Assembly: GCF_018129085.1 (NCBI RefSeq)
Contig: NZ_JAAGBB010000002.1
Location: 1-64,000, forward strand
Direction of reading: 5' to 3'
DNA from: Plastoroseomonas hellenica
GTDB lineage: Bacteria; Pseudomonadota; Alphaproteobacteria; Acetobacterales; Acetobacteraceae
DNA length: 64,000 nucleotides
Under the pieces are notes generated by a model, which made no database searches, was not told the DNA's origin, and worked only from the letters and a program-made list of their open reading frames with translations. Within the stretch, counting starts at the first letter, position 1. Each line of letters opens with the position of its first letter. The translations under genes and the position numbers were made by a program. Of the stretch, positions 8,249 to 17,734 are shown piece after piece.

Positions 8249-8847
8249 GGCGCGGCGGGCGGCGCGCTCCAGGCCACCGCCTCGCCGCCTTCGACGGCGA
8301 TATGCCCGGCGAGTTCCGCCCACCAGACAGCCGGATCAATCGGTGGCGACAGGCCCGGATGGAGCAGGATGCGCCGCAGGCCGAGGCCGAGCGCGGCATC
8401 GACCGCCTGGCGTGACGTCGCGCAGGCAATGGGCGCGAAGCCTTCCGCGGCCAGGCGCTCCAGCAGGCGGAATTCAGCCTCCGCCCGGTAACCGACGGCG
8501 GCCAGCGCCGCCGCGGTCTCGCCCTCGAAAAGCTGCACGGTCGGGTAGTTCGCCACCGCGGTGATCCCGGCGCGACGGAGCACGCCCGTCATATCGGCCA
8601 GCCGCAGGAATGGGTCGCAGGCGAAGATGGCGGCGATCGGCGGTGCGCGGCGGAAGGGTCGCCGCGCTTCCAGGGCCGCGCGCAGCGATCCGTTGATGTC
8701 GAGCACCGGCAACAGCGCGACGAGCGGCCAGGTCTCGGGTGGGAACGGGGCCAGAGCCGGCAGGAACAGCGCCCGCGCCCGCTGCGCGGGACCGATCGCG
8801 TCGAGTTCGGCACGGGGCTGGAGGCCGGTGGGGCGGGGCAGGGCCAT
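8212..8847 (-). CDS. Shortened PEP-hydrolase-like TIM-barrel paralogue
   Basis: 211 residues. The region LPVLDINGSLRAAL then PIAAIFACDPFLR, LRRAGITAVANYPTVQLFEG and AEFRLLERLAAEGFAPIACATS matches the central strands of the TIM-barrel domains at 6611 and 14891, including the xxVxNYPT motif. The N-terminal glycine-rich first strand and the C-terminal GGxxxxP strands are missing or diverged. It could be a reduced domain, a binding protein without catalysis, or a decaying copy. It is convergent with and overlaps the regulator gene by 37 bases, and is divergent from the transporter operon. The start MALPRPTG at 8847 is the only good candidate. Confidence 0.65.
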   Translation of the reverse strand: MALPRPTGLQPRAELDAIGPAQRARALFLPALAPFPPETWPLVALLPVLDINGSLRAALEARRPFRRAPPIAAIFACDPFLRLADMTGVLRRAGITAVANYPTVQLFEGETAAALAAVGYRAEAEFRLLERLAAEGFAPIACATSRQAVDAALGLGLRRILLHPGLSPPIDPAVWWAELAGHIAVEGGEAVAWSAPPAAPQLSRPRRRIRL

Positions 8848-8952
8848 TACCCATTCTTACCCAAGGATTGCCCCGAATCCACCTTGGCCGCCCAGCGTCG
8901 CTCCGCCATCGTCGGCCCCATCAATCGGCGCGCTGACGCCGACGGGGAGGGG

Positions 8953-9840
8953 ATGGGCTGGCGCATGGACCTTGCGGCCACGATCCTGCTGAACGGGCTC
9001 ACGCTGGCCGCGCTCTACTTCATCGTAGCGAGCGGCTTCTCGCTCATTTTCGGCCTCATGCGCGTCGTGAACATGGCGCATGGCGCGATGTACCTGATCG
9101 CCGGCTACGTCGGCTACGCCGTCTTCGAACCGCTCTACGACCGCGACGTCTGGTACGCTTGGTATGTCGGCCTTGCGGCCGGCGTCGCCTTCGCCGCGGT
9201 GTTCGGCGCGCTGGTGCAGACGCTGCTGCTGGGATGGATGCAAGGCCAGGAGCTGCGCCAGGCGCTCGTCACCATCGGCCTCTCGATCATCGTCGCGGAC
9301 CAGTTGCTGGCGACCTATGGCGGTACGCCGCGGCAGTTCTTTGCGCCCGACGCCATCTTCGGCTCCACCCAGGTGCCGGGCGTCGGCGGCTATCCGACCT
9401 TCCGCCTGGTGCAGATCGGCGTCGCCGTCGCCGTCGGCCTCGGGCTCTGGCTGCTGCTGAACCGCACCAAGCTCGGCATCATGATCCGCGCCGGCGTGGA
9501 CGACCGGCAGATGCTCGGCGCCTGCGGCGTCAATGTCCCGCTGGTGGGCGTCGCCGTCTTCGCGCTGGGCGCGGCACTGGCAGGGCTTGGCGGCGTGATC
9601 GGCGCAACCGCCCAGCCCCTCGCCCAGGGGGCGGATGGGCGCTTCCTGCTGATCTCCCTGGTCGTGGTGATCGTCGGCGGCATGGGCAGCGTGACGGGCA
9701 CGGCGCTCGGCGCGGTGCTGGTGGGCGTGGCCGAACAGATCGGCCAGGCGATGTTCCCGACCTATTCGGTGATCCTGACCTTCCTGATCATGGTCACGGT
9801 GCTGGCGCTGCGGCCGCAGGGGATCCTGGGCCGTGCGTAG
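8953..9840 (+). CDS. Branched-chain-type ABC transporter permease (LivH family)
   Basis: Inner-membrane permease of a HAAT-family importer. The N-terminal part FIVASGFSLIFGLMRVVNMAHGAMYLIAGY is the family hallmark. About eight membrane segments follow, with the EAA-like cytoplasmic motif GIMIRAGVDDRQMLGACGVN and the final ALRPQGILG. The start is uncertain: ATG 8953 (after GGGGAGGGG, tight spacing) or ATG 8965; an in-frame ATG at 8884 adds hydrophilic residues not seen in the family. It is the first gene of a nine-gene operon; the stop overlaps the GTG of the next permease by 8 bases. The substrate is not necessarily an amino acid. Confidence 0.9.
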   Translation: MGWRMDLAATILLNGLTLAALYFIVASGFSLIFGLMRVVNMAHGAMYLIAGYVGYAVFEPLYDRDVWYAWYVGLAAGVAFAAVFGALVQTLLLGWMQGQELRQALVTIGLSIIVADQLLATYGGTPRQFFAPDAIFGSTQVPGVGGYPTFRLVQIGVAVAVGLGLWLLLNRTKLGIMIRAGVDDRQMLGACGVNVPLVGVAVFALGAALAGLGGVIGATAQPLAQGADGRFLLISLVVVIVGGMGSVTGTALGAVLVGVAEQIGQAMFPTYSVILTFLIMVTVLALRPQGILGRA

Positions 9841-10900
9841 CCGGGCCGCGCCCTGGTCGCTCCTGGGTCTGGCGGTGCTGCTGGCGCTGCCCTGGCTGCT
9901 GCCTCAGCTCCTGCCGCAGGGACAGGCGCAGTTCTGGACGGCGAGCATCCTGGGGCGCGCGATCGTCTTCGGCATCATCGCGATGTCGCTGACCTTCCTG
10001 GCGACCTATGGCGGCTTCGTATCGCTGGCCCAGATGATGATTGCCGGCATTGCCGGCTACACGCTCGCCATCTTCGTGGAAGGTGCGGTGCCGCGCGTCG
10101 TGGGCTTGCTGGGCTACGGCGCCGCCATCCCGCTCGCGCTGCTGGCCGCCACCGCCATGGGCATCCTGATGGGCGCCATCAGCCTGCGCTCCCGCGACAT
10201 CTACCTGCTGATGATCACGCTGGCACTGGGCATGGGCGTCTTTCGCTTCATCGAGACGAACATCGCCTGGTTCAACGGCTATGAGGGCATCCGCAACGTC
10301 GTCGGTCCGTCCCTGTTCGGCCTCGACTTCCGCAATGCGCTGGTTTTCTACCATGCGGCACTCGGGACCGCTGCGCTGCTCTATTTCGGCATCCTCTACC
10401 TCGTGAAGACACCCTTCGGCCTGGTGCTGCAGGGCATCCGGGACAATCCGCGGCGCGTCGCGGCACTCGGCTATGCAGTCGGGCTGCACCGCATCGCCGC
10501 CTTCGGCGTGGCCGGCTTCATCGCCGGATGCGGCGGGGTGCTCTCCACGATCTACAACATCGGGATATCGCCGGGCAGCATCGGCCTCGGCGCCACCGTG
10601 AACATCCTCATCATGAGCGTGATCGGCGGCCTCGGGCATCCCATTGGCGCCTTCATCGGCTCACTGATCTTCACGGTGCTCGATACCTTCGCGGCCACCA
10701 TCTACGACCGCGACCGCTTCAACACGCTCATCGGCCTCGCATTTCTCGCCATCGTGCTGGTCTCGCCGGATGGCGCAATCGGGGTCGGGGCGCGGCTGCG
10801 CCGCCTGCTGACGGCGCAGCCGCGACCGGCGTCACGCGTCTGCGGGGAAGTCCGGTCCCGCCCGCCATCGACACGGACAGCAAAGGAGGAACCGCCATGA
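9833..10900 (+). CDS. Branched-chain-type ABC transporter permease (LivM family)
   Basis: 355 residues, GTG start at 9833 overlapping the upstream permease. It is strongly hydrophobic, with LivM features: MSLTFLATYGGFVSLAQMMIAGIAGY near residue 50, SRDIYLLMITLALGMG, and the EAA loop GLVLQGIRDNPRRVAALGYAV. It forms the translocation channel with the LivH-type subunit. The C-terminal tail is Arg/Pro-rich and hydrophilic. The stop overlaps the ATG of the binding-protein gene (ATGA), so translation is probably coupled. Confidence 0.9.
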   Translation: MRSRAAPWSLLGLAVLLALPWLLPQLLPQGQAQFWTASILGRAIVFGIIAMSLTFLATYGGFVSLAQMMIAGIAGYTLAIFVEGAVPRVVGLLGYGAAIPLALLAATAMGILMGAISLRSRDIYLLMITLALGMGVFRFIETNIAWFNGYEGIRNVVGPSLFGLDFRNALVFYHAALGTAALLYFGILYLVKTPFGLVLQGIRDNPRRVAALGYAVGLHRIAAFGVAGFIAGCGGVLSTIYNIGISPGSIGLGATVNILIMSVIGGLGHPIGAFIGSLIFTVLDTFAATIYDRDRFNTLIGLAFLAIVLVSPDGAIGVGARLRRLLTAQPRPASRVCGEVRSRPPSTRTAKEEPP

Positions 10901-12168
10901 CCATCCGGATGACCCGCCGCGCCGCGCTCCTGGGTGGCGCCGGCCTCGCCGCCGGCACCCTTGCCGCACCCGCCGTCGCGCAGCCCTCGCCGATCCGGCT
11001 GGGCGGCCTGACGACCCTGGAAGGTCCCTTCGCGACCGGGGGCCAGGACGCCTACCGGTGCGTGCAGATGGAGCTCGAGCGCATCAACCACACCATCGGC
11101 GGCCGGCGCATCGAGTTCATCCGCGAGAGCTCGAACGCGCAGGCCGATGTGGCGCTGGCGAGGGCGCGCAAGCTGATCGAGCAGGACAATGTGGACATCA
11201 TCCTCGGTCCGCTCTCCGGCGCCGAGGGCATCGCGCTCCGCGACTACTCCCGTACCCTGACGGGCAAGACGATCGTCAACGGCTCGTCCGGCGCCTCCGA
11301 TACGACGCTGCGCAACCCTTCCCCCAACTTCTTCCGCTTCTCCACGGATGGGACGCAATGGATGGCGGGGCTTGGCCGGCACGTCTTCCAGCAGATGGGG
11401 ATCCGCGAGGTGGCGGTCACCGCCGGCGACTATGCCTTCCCCTACGCCCAGGTCTTCGGTTTCAACTTGGAATTCTGCCGCCTGGGCGGCCGCGTCCAGC
11501 ACTACTGGGCGCCGCTCGGCACGACCGACTTCACCTCCCAGATCGCGCAGATCAACCGCTCCAATGCCGGCGCCGTCGTGGTGGTTCACGGCGGCACGGA
11601 CGGGCTCGCCTTCATGACCCAATACGCGCAGGCGGGTGGCAGCAAGCCGCTGATTGGCGGTTCCATCATGGCGGACCAGACCATGCTCTCGGCCCGCGGC
11701 CCGCACCGGCGCGTGATGAACGGCATGATCTCCGGCGGACCGATCGCCGATGTGATCGACGATCCGACCTGGCGCGAGTTCGTCGAGCGCTACCGCCGCC
11801 GGTGGCTGAACGAGGGCGGCTTCCAGTCACCCTCCATCCATGCCGTGAACTATGCCACCAATCTCCACGGCATCCTGCATGCGCTGGGTGCCGTGAACGG
11901 CGATCTGTCCAACAACCAGGCAGCGTTCCAGCGTGCGCTGGCCGCCGCCGAGATCACGGCGCCCACCGGGGCCGCAGTGAAGCTCGATCACAACCGGCAG
12001 GCCATCTCCGACATCTTCCTGAACAAGATCGAGGAGCGGCAGGGCACCGCCCAGGTGGTCGCCTTCGGCCGCACCCAGGGCGTGAACCAGACCTTGGGCA
12101 TGCCGGAGGCGCAGTTCCTCCAGCTCGGCGCGCCATCGCGTGACAATGCGGGCTGCGTCGCGGCCTGA
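10897..12168 (+). CDS. Periplasmic substrate-binding protein of the HAAT importer
   Basis: 423 residues with an N-terminal twin-arginine-like signal (MTRRAALLGGAGLAAG, cleavage near AVAQ-P). It is a type-I periplasmic-binding-fold protein (LivJ/K-like): PIRLGGLTTLEGPFATGGQDAYRCVQMELE at the start, then DIILGPLSGAEGIALRDY and HAVNYATNLHGILHAL. It captures the substrate for the two permeases. A strong AAAGGAGG ribosome-binding site (10880-10887) precedes the ATG at 10897, which overlaps the stop of the upstream permease. The catabolic genes behind the transporter suggest a non-amino-acid ligand, perhaps a small acid or aromatic; this is inferred. Confidence 0.9.
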   Translation: MTIRMTRRAALLGGAGLAAGTLAAPAVAQPSPIRLGGLTTLEGPFATGGQDAYRCVQMELERINHTIGGRRIEFIRESSNAQADVALARARKLIEQDNVDIILGPLSGAEGIALRDYSRTLTGKTIVNGSSGASDTTLRNPSPNFFRFSTDGTQWMAGLGRHVFQQMGIREVAVTAGDYAFPYAQVFGFNLEFCRLGGRVQHYWAPLGTTDFTSQIAQINRSNAGAVVVVHGGTDGLAFMTQYAQAGGSKPLIGGSIMADQTMLSARGPHRRVMNGMISGGPIADVIDDPTWREFVERYRRRWLNEGGFQSPSIHAVNYATNLHGILHALGAVNGDLSNNQAAFQRALAAAEITAPTGAAVKLDHNRQAISDIFLNKIEERQGTAQVVAFGRTQGVNQTLGMPEAQFLQLGAPSRDNAGCVAA

Positions 12169-12230
12169 CCGGCAAGCTGGCGTGGCTGGCGCGTGCCGGC
12201 CACGCCGTTCATTCGGAGCAGCGGCAGACC

Positions 12231-12977
12231 GTGACTGAACCCGCCATCCGTCTCCAGGCTGTAAGCCGCCGCTTCGGCGCGCTGCAGGCCGTGCGCGACG
12301 TCACCCTCGACGTCATGCCCGGCGAGCGGCGCGCGGTGCTCGGCCCGAATGGTGCCGGCAAGACGACGCTGTTCAACACCATCTGCGGCGACTACCCGCC
12401 GACCGGCGGGAGCATCGCGCTGTTCGGCACCGACATCACCGGACTGCGCCCACATCAGCGCACCCGGTTGGGCATCGGGCGCACCTACCAGACCTCGCTT
12501 CTTTTCAATGGACTGACGGTGCTGGAGAATCTGTTCATCGCGGTGCGCGGCCTGCGGCCCGGCCGCTTCTCCTTCCTGCGGCCCGGGCGCGGCGACGAGG
12601 GCGTGGCCAGGGCGCGCGAACTCGCGGACCGCATGCGGCTTTCTCACCTGCTGGCGGCGGAGGTCCTGAACCTCAGCCATGGCCAGCGCCGGCAACTCGA
12701 GGTCGGGATGGCGCTGGCGGGAGACCCGCGCGTGCTGATGCTGGACGAGCCGGCGGCAGGCCTCTCACCCGGCGATCGGCCGGAGCTGCTGCGGCTGCTG
12801 CGCGAGCTCCCGCGCAGCCTGACCTTGATCCTGATAGAGCACGACATGGACATTGCGCTGTCGGCGACGGATGTCGTGTCCGTCATGAAGGACGGGGTGG
12901 TGGTGGTGGAGGCCCCCGCCGACCGGATCGAGGATCACCCGGTGGTGCAGTCGATCTACCTCGGGAGCGGCCACTGA
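12231..12977 (+). CDS. HAAT importer ATPase (LivG family)
   Basis: 248 residues from a GTG start. The ABC motifs are complete: Walker A GPNGAGKTT (38-46), Q-loop region IGRTYQTSLLFNGLTV, signature LSHGQRRQLE, Walker B VLMLDEPAAGLSPGD and the H-loop LILIEHDMDIAL. The LivG-specific RTYQ and the C-terminal YLGSGH end are recognisable. It powers substrate import with the LivF-type partner. It starts 62 bases after the binding protein, and its stop overlaps the next ATG by one base. Confidence 0.92.
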   Translation: MTEPAIRLQAVSRRFGALQAVRDVTLDVMPGERRAVLGPNGAGKTTLFNTICGDYPPTGGSIALFGTDITGLRPHQRTRLGIGRTYQTSLLFNGLTVLENLFIAVRGLRPGRFSFLRPGRGDEGVARARELADRMRLSHLLAAEVLNLSHGQRRQLEVGMALAGDPRVLMLDEPAAGLSPGDRPELLRLLRELPRSLTLILIEHDMDIALSATDVVSVMKDGVVVVEAPADRIEDHPVVQSIYLGSGH

Positions 12978-13675
12978 TGCTGGAGGTCCGCGACCTGCAT
13001 GTGCGCTTCGGCCAGGCCCACATCCTGCAGGGCGTCTCGCTTTCCATCGGTCCACGGCCGATGGCGATCGTCGGCCGCAACGGCATGGGCAAGACGACGC
13101 TCTGCCAGGCCATCATGGGCCTGGTCCATGCGACCGAGGGCGAGATCGCGCTGGGCGGCGAGCGCCTGAACGGCCTGCCGCCCTTCCGCATCGCGCGGCG
13201 CGGCATTGCGCTGGTGCCGCAGGGGCGGCGGACCTTCCCCTCGCTCTCGGTGGAGGAGCATCTGCGGCTCGTCGCGCTGCGCGGCGCTGCCTGGACGGTG
13301 GAGCGCGTCTACCAGACCTTCCCGCGCCTCGCGGAGCGTCGCCGCAACGGCGGCACCGAGCTGTCGGGAGGCGAGCAGCAGATGCTCGCCATCGCCCGTG
13401 CGCTCCTGATGAACCCGAAGCTCGTCATCATGGATGAGCCGAGCGAAGGCCTTGCCCCCGTCATCGTGGATCAACTGATCGACGTGCTGCGTGGCCTGTC
13501 GAACGATGGCATGGGCGTGCTGCTCGTGGAGCAGAACCTGCGCGTGGCCATGGCGGTGGCGGATGAGGTCGCGATCATGGTGACGGGCCGCATCGCTACC
13601 TCGCTGCCGGCGAAGCGTCTCGAGGATCCCGAGCTGCAGCGCCGCTATCTCGGCGTTGCGGCCGGCGGACACTGA
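12977..13675 (+). CDS. HAAT importer ATPase (LivF family)
   Basis: 232 residues. Walker A is GRNGMGKTT (34-42), signature LSGGEQQMLAIARALL, Walker B LVIMDEPSEGLAP and H-loop VLLVEQNLRVAM. The GIALVPQGRRTFPSLSVEEHL stretch is characteristic of LivF rather than LivG. It completes a five-component importer. The Tm-1-like gene starts 16 bases downstream. Confidence 0.92.
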   Translation: MLEVRDLHVRFGQAHILQGVSLSIGPRPMAIVGRNGMGKTTLCQAIMGLVHATEGEIALGGERLNGLPPFRIARRGIALVPQGRRTFPSLSVEEHLRLVALRGAAWTVERVYQTFPRLAERRRNGGTELSGGEQQMLAIARALLMNPKLVIMDEPSEGLAPVIVDQLIDVLRGLSNDGMGVLLVEQNLRVAMAVADEVAIMVTGRIATSLPAKRLEDPELQRRYLGVAAGGH

Positions 13676-13691
13676 TGCACGGGAGGGCGGG

Positions 13692-14888
13692 ATGAAGAAA
13701 GTCTACGTCATCGGCACAATGGACACCAAGGCCGAAGAGCTGCGCTTCGCCGCGGCATGCGTGCGCGGTGCCGGGGCAGAGCCGGTGCTGGTGGACGTCG
13801 GCACGAAGCGGCCCGTCCTGGGCGCCGACTTTGCTGCCGATGAGATCGCCGCCCATCATCCCGAAGGCAGCGGCGTCGTGCTCGGCCTCGACGATCGCGG
13901 CAAGGCCATCGCCGGCATGGCGGAGGCGCTGACGCGCTGGCTCGCTGCACGCACTGATGTCGGGGCCGTCCTCGGCATGGGCGGGTCGGGCAATACCGCG
14001 CTCGTCACGCAGGCCATGCGCGCCCTGCCGATCGGAACCCCGAAGCTGATGGTGAGCACCGTCGCCTCGGCCAATGTCGCGCCTTACGTCGGTCCCGCCG
14101 ATATCGCGATGATGTATTCCGTGGTGGACGTGGCCGGCATCAACGCGATCTCCCGCCGGGTCATCGCCAATGCCGCGCATGCGGCGGCGGGCATGGCGCT
14201 GAACGTGCCGCCCGCGGCAAGCGGGACGGAGAAGCCGGGCGTCGGCATGACCATGTTCGGCGTCACTACCGCCTGCGTGACCATGCTGCGGGAGGCGCTG
14301 GAGCCGACCCATGAATGCTACGTCTTCCATGCCACCGGCGCCGGCGGCCGGAGCATGGAGAAGCTGGCCGATTCCGGTCTCATCGCCGCGCTGATCGACC
14401 TCACCACCACCGAGGTGCCGGACTTTCTGGTGGGCGGGGTCTTCCCCTGCGACGCCGACCGCTTCGGCGCCCCCATCCGTACCCGGCTGCCCTATATCGG
14501 CAGTGTCGGCGCCGTAGACATGGTGAATTTCGGCGCCAAGGACACGGTGCCCGCTCAGTTCACCGGCCGTAACCTCTATGTCCATAACCCGCAGGTCACG
14601 CTGATGCGCACCACGCCGGAGGAGAACCGGGCAATCGGCCGCTTCATCGTCGAACGGCTGAACCGCATGGAAGGGCCGGTGCGCTTCCTGCTGCCGCTCG
14701 GCGGTGTCTCGGCCATCGACGTGCCGGGCATGCCATTCCACGATCCGGCTACCGACGCGGCACTCTTCGACACCATCCGCGCGGGCCTCGTGCCCGCTCC
14801 CAATCGCAAGCTGATCGAGGTGGACGCCGCGATCAACGACCGCGCCTTTGCCGATGCCGTCCTCGCCGCTTTCCAGGAGATCGCTTGA
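13692..14888 (+). CDS. Tm-1-like ATP-binding-domain protein (UPF0261)
   Basis: 398 residues, starting at ATG 13692 with GGGAGGGCGGG upstream. [18 protein letters not shown] at the start, [52 protein letters not shown] and the C-terminal [26 protein letters not shown] are signatures of UPF0261. This family is also the N-terminal half of tomato Tm-1, whose C-terminal half is a TIM barrel like that encoded by the next gene. The bacterial function is not established. Adjacency to the TIM-barrel gene repeats the two-domain plant arrangement as two coupled genes, and suggests the two proteins act as one complex. Confidence 0.9.
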   Translation: MKKVYVIGTMDTKAEELRFAAACVRGAGAEPVLVDVGTKRPVLGADFAADEIAAHHPEGSGVVLGLDDRGKAIAGMAEALTRWLAARTDVGAVLGMGGSGNTALVTQAMRALPIGTPKLMVSTVASANVAPYVGPADIAMMYSVVDVAGINAISRRVIANAAHAAAGMALNVPPAASGTEKPGVGMTMFGVTTACVTMLREALEPTHECYVFHATGAGGRSMEKLADSGLIAALIDLTTTEVPDFLVGGVFPCDADRFGAPIRTRLPYIGSVGAVDMVNFGAKDTVPAQFTGRNLYVHNPQVTLMRTTPEENRAIGRFIVERLNRMEGPVRFLLPLGGVSAIDVPGMPFHDPATDAALFDTIRAGLVPAPNRKLIEVDAAINDRAFADAVLAAFQEIA

Positions 14889-14890
14889 CC

Positions 14891-15721
14891 ATGCCCCGCT
14901 TCACCCGCTCGGAGCTGCTGGAGCGCTTCAACGCCATGGTGGCGCGCCGCGAACCGATCATCGGTGGCGGCGCCGGCACGGGCCTCTCCGCCAAATGCGA
15001 GGAGGCAGGCGGCATCGACCTGATCGTGATCTACAATTCCGGCCGCTACCGGATGGCCGGCCGTGGATCGCTTGCCGGGCTGCTCGCCTATGGCAATGCC
15101 AATGAGATCGTGAAGGAGATGGCGCGGGAGGTGCTGCCGGTGGTGAAGCACACCCCCGTCGTCGCCGGCGTCAATGGCACCGATCCTTTCGCGATCATGG
15201 ACCATCTGCTGGATGAGCTGAAGGCGCTGGGCTTCGCTGGCGTGCAGAACTTTCCGACGGTCGGCCTCATCGACGGCATGTTCCGCGCCAACCTCGAGGA
15301 GACCGGCATGGGCTTTGGCCACGAGATCGACATGATCCGCCTGGCCCACGCAAAGGACATGCTGACCACGCCCTACGTCTTCAATGCCGCGGAAGCCGCG
15401 GAGATGGCGAAGGCCGGTGCCGACATCCTGGTACCCCATCTCGGCCTGACGACAGGCGGCGCCATCGGTGCGCAGACCGCCCTGACGCTCGAGGATTGCC
15501 CGAAGCTGATCGACGAGTGGGCCGAGGCTGCGAGGCGCGTGCGCAAGGACATCATCGTGCTCTGCCACGGCGGACCGATCGCGACGCCCGAGGATGCGGC
15601 TTACATCCTGCGCAACACGACCGGCATCAACGGCTTCTACGGCGCCTCCTCCATGGAGCGGCTGCCGACCGAGGTCGCGCTGACGGAACGCACGCGCGAG
15701 TTCAAATCCATCTCCTTCTGA
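14891..15721 (+). CDS. PEP-hydrolase-like TIM-barrel protein (Tm-1 C-terminal domain type)
   Basis: 276 residues. [31 protein letters not shown] begins the barrel. [32 protein letters not shown]-like [28 protein letters not shown] and [14 protein letters not shown] follow, and [14 protein letters not shown] ends it. This family (PF09370-type, phosphoenolpyruvate hydrolase-like) has no firmly assigned reaction. ATG 14891 is chosen over TTG 14885 because a GGAGA motif lies 11 bases upstream. It is two bases behind the Tm-1-like gene, and its fold is reused as the sensor domain of the regulator at 6611. Confidence 0.9.
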   Translation: MPRFTRSELLERFNAMVARREPIIGGGAGTGLSAKCEEAGGIDLIVIYNSGRYRMAGRGSLAGLLAYGNANEIVKEMAREVLPVVKHTPVVAGVNGTDPFAIMDHLLDELKALGFAGVQNFPTVGLIDGMFRANLEETGMGFGHEIDMIRLAHAKDMLTTPYVFNAAEAAEMAKAGADILVPHLGLTTGGAIGAQTALTLEDCPKLIDEWAEAARRVRKDIIVLCHGGPIATPEDAAYILRNTTGINGFYGASSMERLPTEVALTERTREFKSISF

Positions 15722-15732
15722 GGATGCACGCC

Positions 15733-16650
15733 ATGGCCCGCGCCTACGCCTCCACGATACTGGACGCGCCCGTCGAGGCAGTCTGGTCCGTTATCCGCGA
15801 TTTCAACGGCCTGTCGAGCTGGCACCCGGCCATCGCCCGATCCGAGATCGAGGATGGGCTGGACGCCGACGTGGTCGGCTGCATACGCCGCTTCTGGCTG
15901 CAGGACGGCGCCATGGTGCGCGAAAAGCTGCTGAGCTTCAGCGACCGTGATTACAGCTTCTCCTACAATTTCGAGACGCCGGCTTTCCCGGTCGAGAACT
16001 ACCGCGCGCGCGTCCGGCTGATGCCGGTCACCGACACGGACCGCACCTTCGCCGAGTGGGAAGCAGCGTTCGACGAAGCGCCGGAGGACAAGGGCAAGTT
16101 CGTGGACATCATCTCCAACGGTGTTTTCCAGAGCGGCTGGAATGCCCTGAAGGCGGCTGTCGCCGGGCGCACGGCGCCATCCGGCGCCAGGCGCTGGAGC
16201 GGCTTCCCGCCGAACAAGGTGTGGTGCAGCACCGTCATTGATGGGCCGGCGGATGCCGTGTGGAACGTCATCCGCGACTTCGCCGGCATGGGCGGCTGGC
16301 ATGATGAGATCACGATGATGCACATGATCGGCGGTGTGAGAAGCGACAAGGTCTCCGGCACCCGCGACTTCTACTTCGGCGAGGGGCACCTGAACGAGAA
16401 GCTGTTGCACCTCGACGACGCCGAACGCAGCTTCTCCTACTGCATCACCAAGTCCGATCTCCCCTGGATGCACTACGTCAGCGGCCCGGGACTCTGGCCG
16501 GTGACCGATGGCAATCAGAGCTTCGCCGTCTGGACCGGCGACTGGATCGCATCGCCACAGGACGACGTGACGCTGATCCCGAACACCGAGCAGAACGTCT
16601 ATCTCAAGGCCTTCCGCACCGTGAAGGAGCGCTACTTCTCTATTCGGTGA
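15733..16650 (+). CDS. Tandem SRPBCC (START-fold) protein
   Basis: 305 residues comprising two homologous domains. Residues 1-150 start ARAYASTILDAPVEAVWSVIRDFNGLSSWHPAI; residues about 165-305 start VWCSTVIDGPADAVWNVIRDFAGMGGWHDEI. Both contain the SRPBCC opening (apolar strand, then VW-VIRDF-WH) and an RSFSY/DYSFSY strand. Single-domain members bind hydrophobic ligands (polyketide cyclase/dehydrase, MxaD type); two fused copies may form an internal pseudo-dimer. ATG 15733 is chosen because CTGAGG lies 9 bases upstream; ATG 15724 is too close. It is embedded in the Tm-1/TIM-barrel operon, so a role in binding or cyclising the imported compound is plausible. Confidence 0.85.
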   Translation: MARAYASTILDAPVEAVWSVIRDFNGLSSWHPAIARSEIEDGLDADVVGCIRRFWLQDGAMVREKLLSFSDRDYSFSYNFETPAFPVENYRARVRLMPVTDTDRTFAEWEAAFDEAPEDKGKFVDIISNGVFQSGWNALKAAVAGRTAPSGARRWSGFPPNKVWCSTVIDGPADAVWNVIRDFAGMGGWHDEITMMHMIGGVRSDKVSGTRDFYFGEGHLNEKLLHLDDAERSFSYCITKSDLPWMHYVSGPGLWPVTDGNQSFAVWTGDWIASPQDDVTLIPNTEQNVYLKAFRTVKERYFSIR

Positions 16651-16675
16651 CCACGTTGCCCGAGGGAGGAAACCG

Positions 16676-17734
16676 ATGAGGACGATCAAGGGACCGGCGA
16701 TCTTCCTGGCGCAATTCGCTGATGATGCCGCGCCCTTCAATGCGCTGCCCACCATCGCGCGATGGGCGGCCCGGCACGGCTACAAGGGCGTGCAGATCCC
16801 GAGCTGGGATGCACGCCTTTTCGATCTCAAGCGCGCGGCCGAGAGCCAGGACTATTGCGACGAGGTACGTGGCATCCTGGCCGAGGCGGGGCTGGAGTTG
16901 ACCGAGCTCTCCACGCACTTGCAGGGCCAGCTCGTTGCTGTCCACCCAGCTTATGATCTGGCCTTCGACGGCTTCGCCGCGCAGGCGGTGCGGGGCAATC
17001 CCGCGGCACGCCAGGCCTGGGCGGTGGAGCAGATGCGTCTCGCTGCGCGCGCCTCCCGTCGTTTGGGCCTCACGGCGCATGCCACCTTCTCCGGTGCGCT
17101 CGCCTGGCCCTACCTTTATCCATGGCCGCAGCGCCCGGCAGGATTGATCGAGACGGCCTTCGATGAGCTCGCGCACCGGTGGCGGCCGATCCTCGACGCG
17201 TTCGACGAGGCCGGCGTGGATGTCTGCTACGAAATCCATCCGGGCGAGGACCTGTTCGACGGGGCGAGCTTCGAGATGTTCCTCGAGCGCGTGGACGACC
17301 ATCCGCGCTGCAACATCCTCTACGACCCCAGCCACTTCGTGCTGCAGCAGCTAGACTATCTCGCCTTCATCGACATTTATCACCAGCGTATCCGCGCCTT
17401 CCACGCCAAGGATGCCGAGTTCAATCCGACGGGCCGGCAAGGCGTCTATTCCGGCTATGCGCCCTGGGCCGGGCGCGCGGGGCGCTTCCGCTCGCTGGGC
17501 GACGGGCAGGTGGATTTCCGCACGATCTTCTCGAAGCTGAGCCAGTACGGCTTCTCGGGCTGGGCAGTGCTGGAATGGGAGTGCTGCATCAAGGACAGCG
17601 AACAGGGTGCTGCCGAGGGCGCGCCTTTCATCGCGTCCCGTATCATCGAGGTGGCCTCACGGGCCTTCGATGACTTCGCGGCAAGCGGCGCGGACGAAGC
17701 GATGAACCGCGCCATGCTGGGAATCGTTCGATGA
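16676..17734 (+). CDS. Sugar-phosphate isomerase/epimerase-like TIM barrel
   Basis: 352 residues, strong RBS (GGGAGGAAA). This is an AP-endonuclease-2/xylose-isomerase-like barrel: HGYKGVQIPSWDARLFDL near residue 35, VDVCYEIHPGEDLFDG with the metal-ligand Glu near residue 190, CNILYDPSHFVLQQLDY, RIRAFHAKDAEFNPTGRQ and WAVLEWECCIKDSEQGA at the C-terminus. These match the metal-binding Glu/Asp/His/Glu set of the superfamily. Such enzymes usually interconvert keto/aldo sugars or inositol intermediates and often pair with Gfo/Idh oxidoreductases. The next gene is one, overlapping by ATGA. Confidence 0.88.
   Translation: MRTIKGPAIFLAQFADDAAPFNALPTIARWAARHGYKGVQIPSWDARLFDLKRAAESQDYCDEVRGILAEAGLELTELSTHLQGQLVAVHPAYDLAFDGFAAQAVRGNPAARQAWAVEQMRLAARASRRLGLTAHATFSGALAWPYLYPWPQRPAGLIETAFDELAHRWRPILDAFDEAGVDVCYEIHPGEDLFDGASFEMFLERVDDHPRCNILYDPSHFVLQQLDYLAFIDIYHQRIRAFHAKDAEFNPTGRQGVYSGYAPWAGRAGRFRSLGDGQVDFRTIFSKLSQYGFSGWAVLEWECCIKDSEQGAAEGAPFIASRIIEVASRAFDDFAASGADEAMNRAMLGIVR

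Noticed and set aside
6278-8323. A 681-codon open frame antisense to the hydrolase and regulator genes
   Set aside because: The product is Arg/Ala/Gly-rich without domains; it is a by-product of high GC third positions in the sense genes, which have clear motifs.
10528-10896. N-terminal extension of the substrate-binding protein
   Set aside because: It lies inside the permease gene; the true start has a strong AAAGGAGG and a signal peptide.
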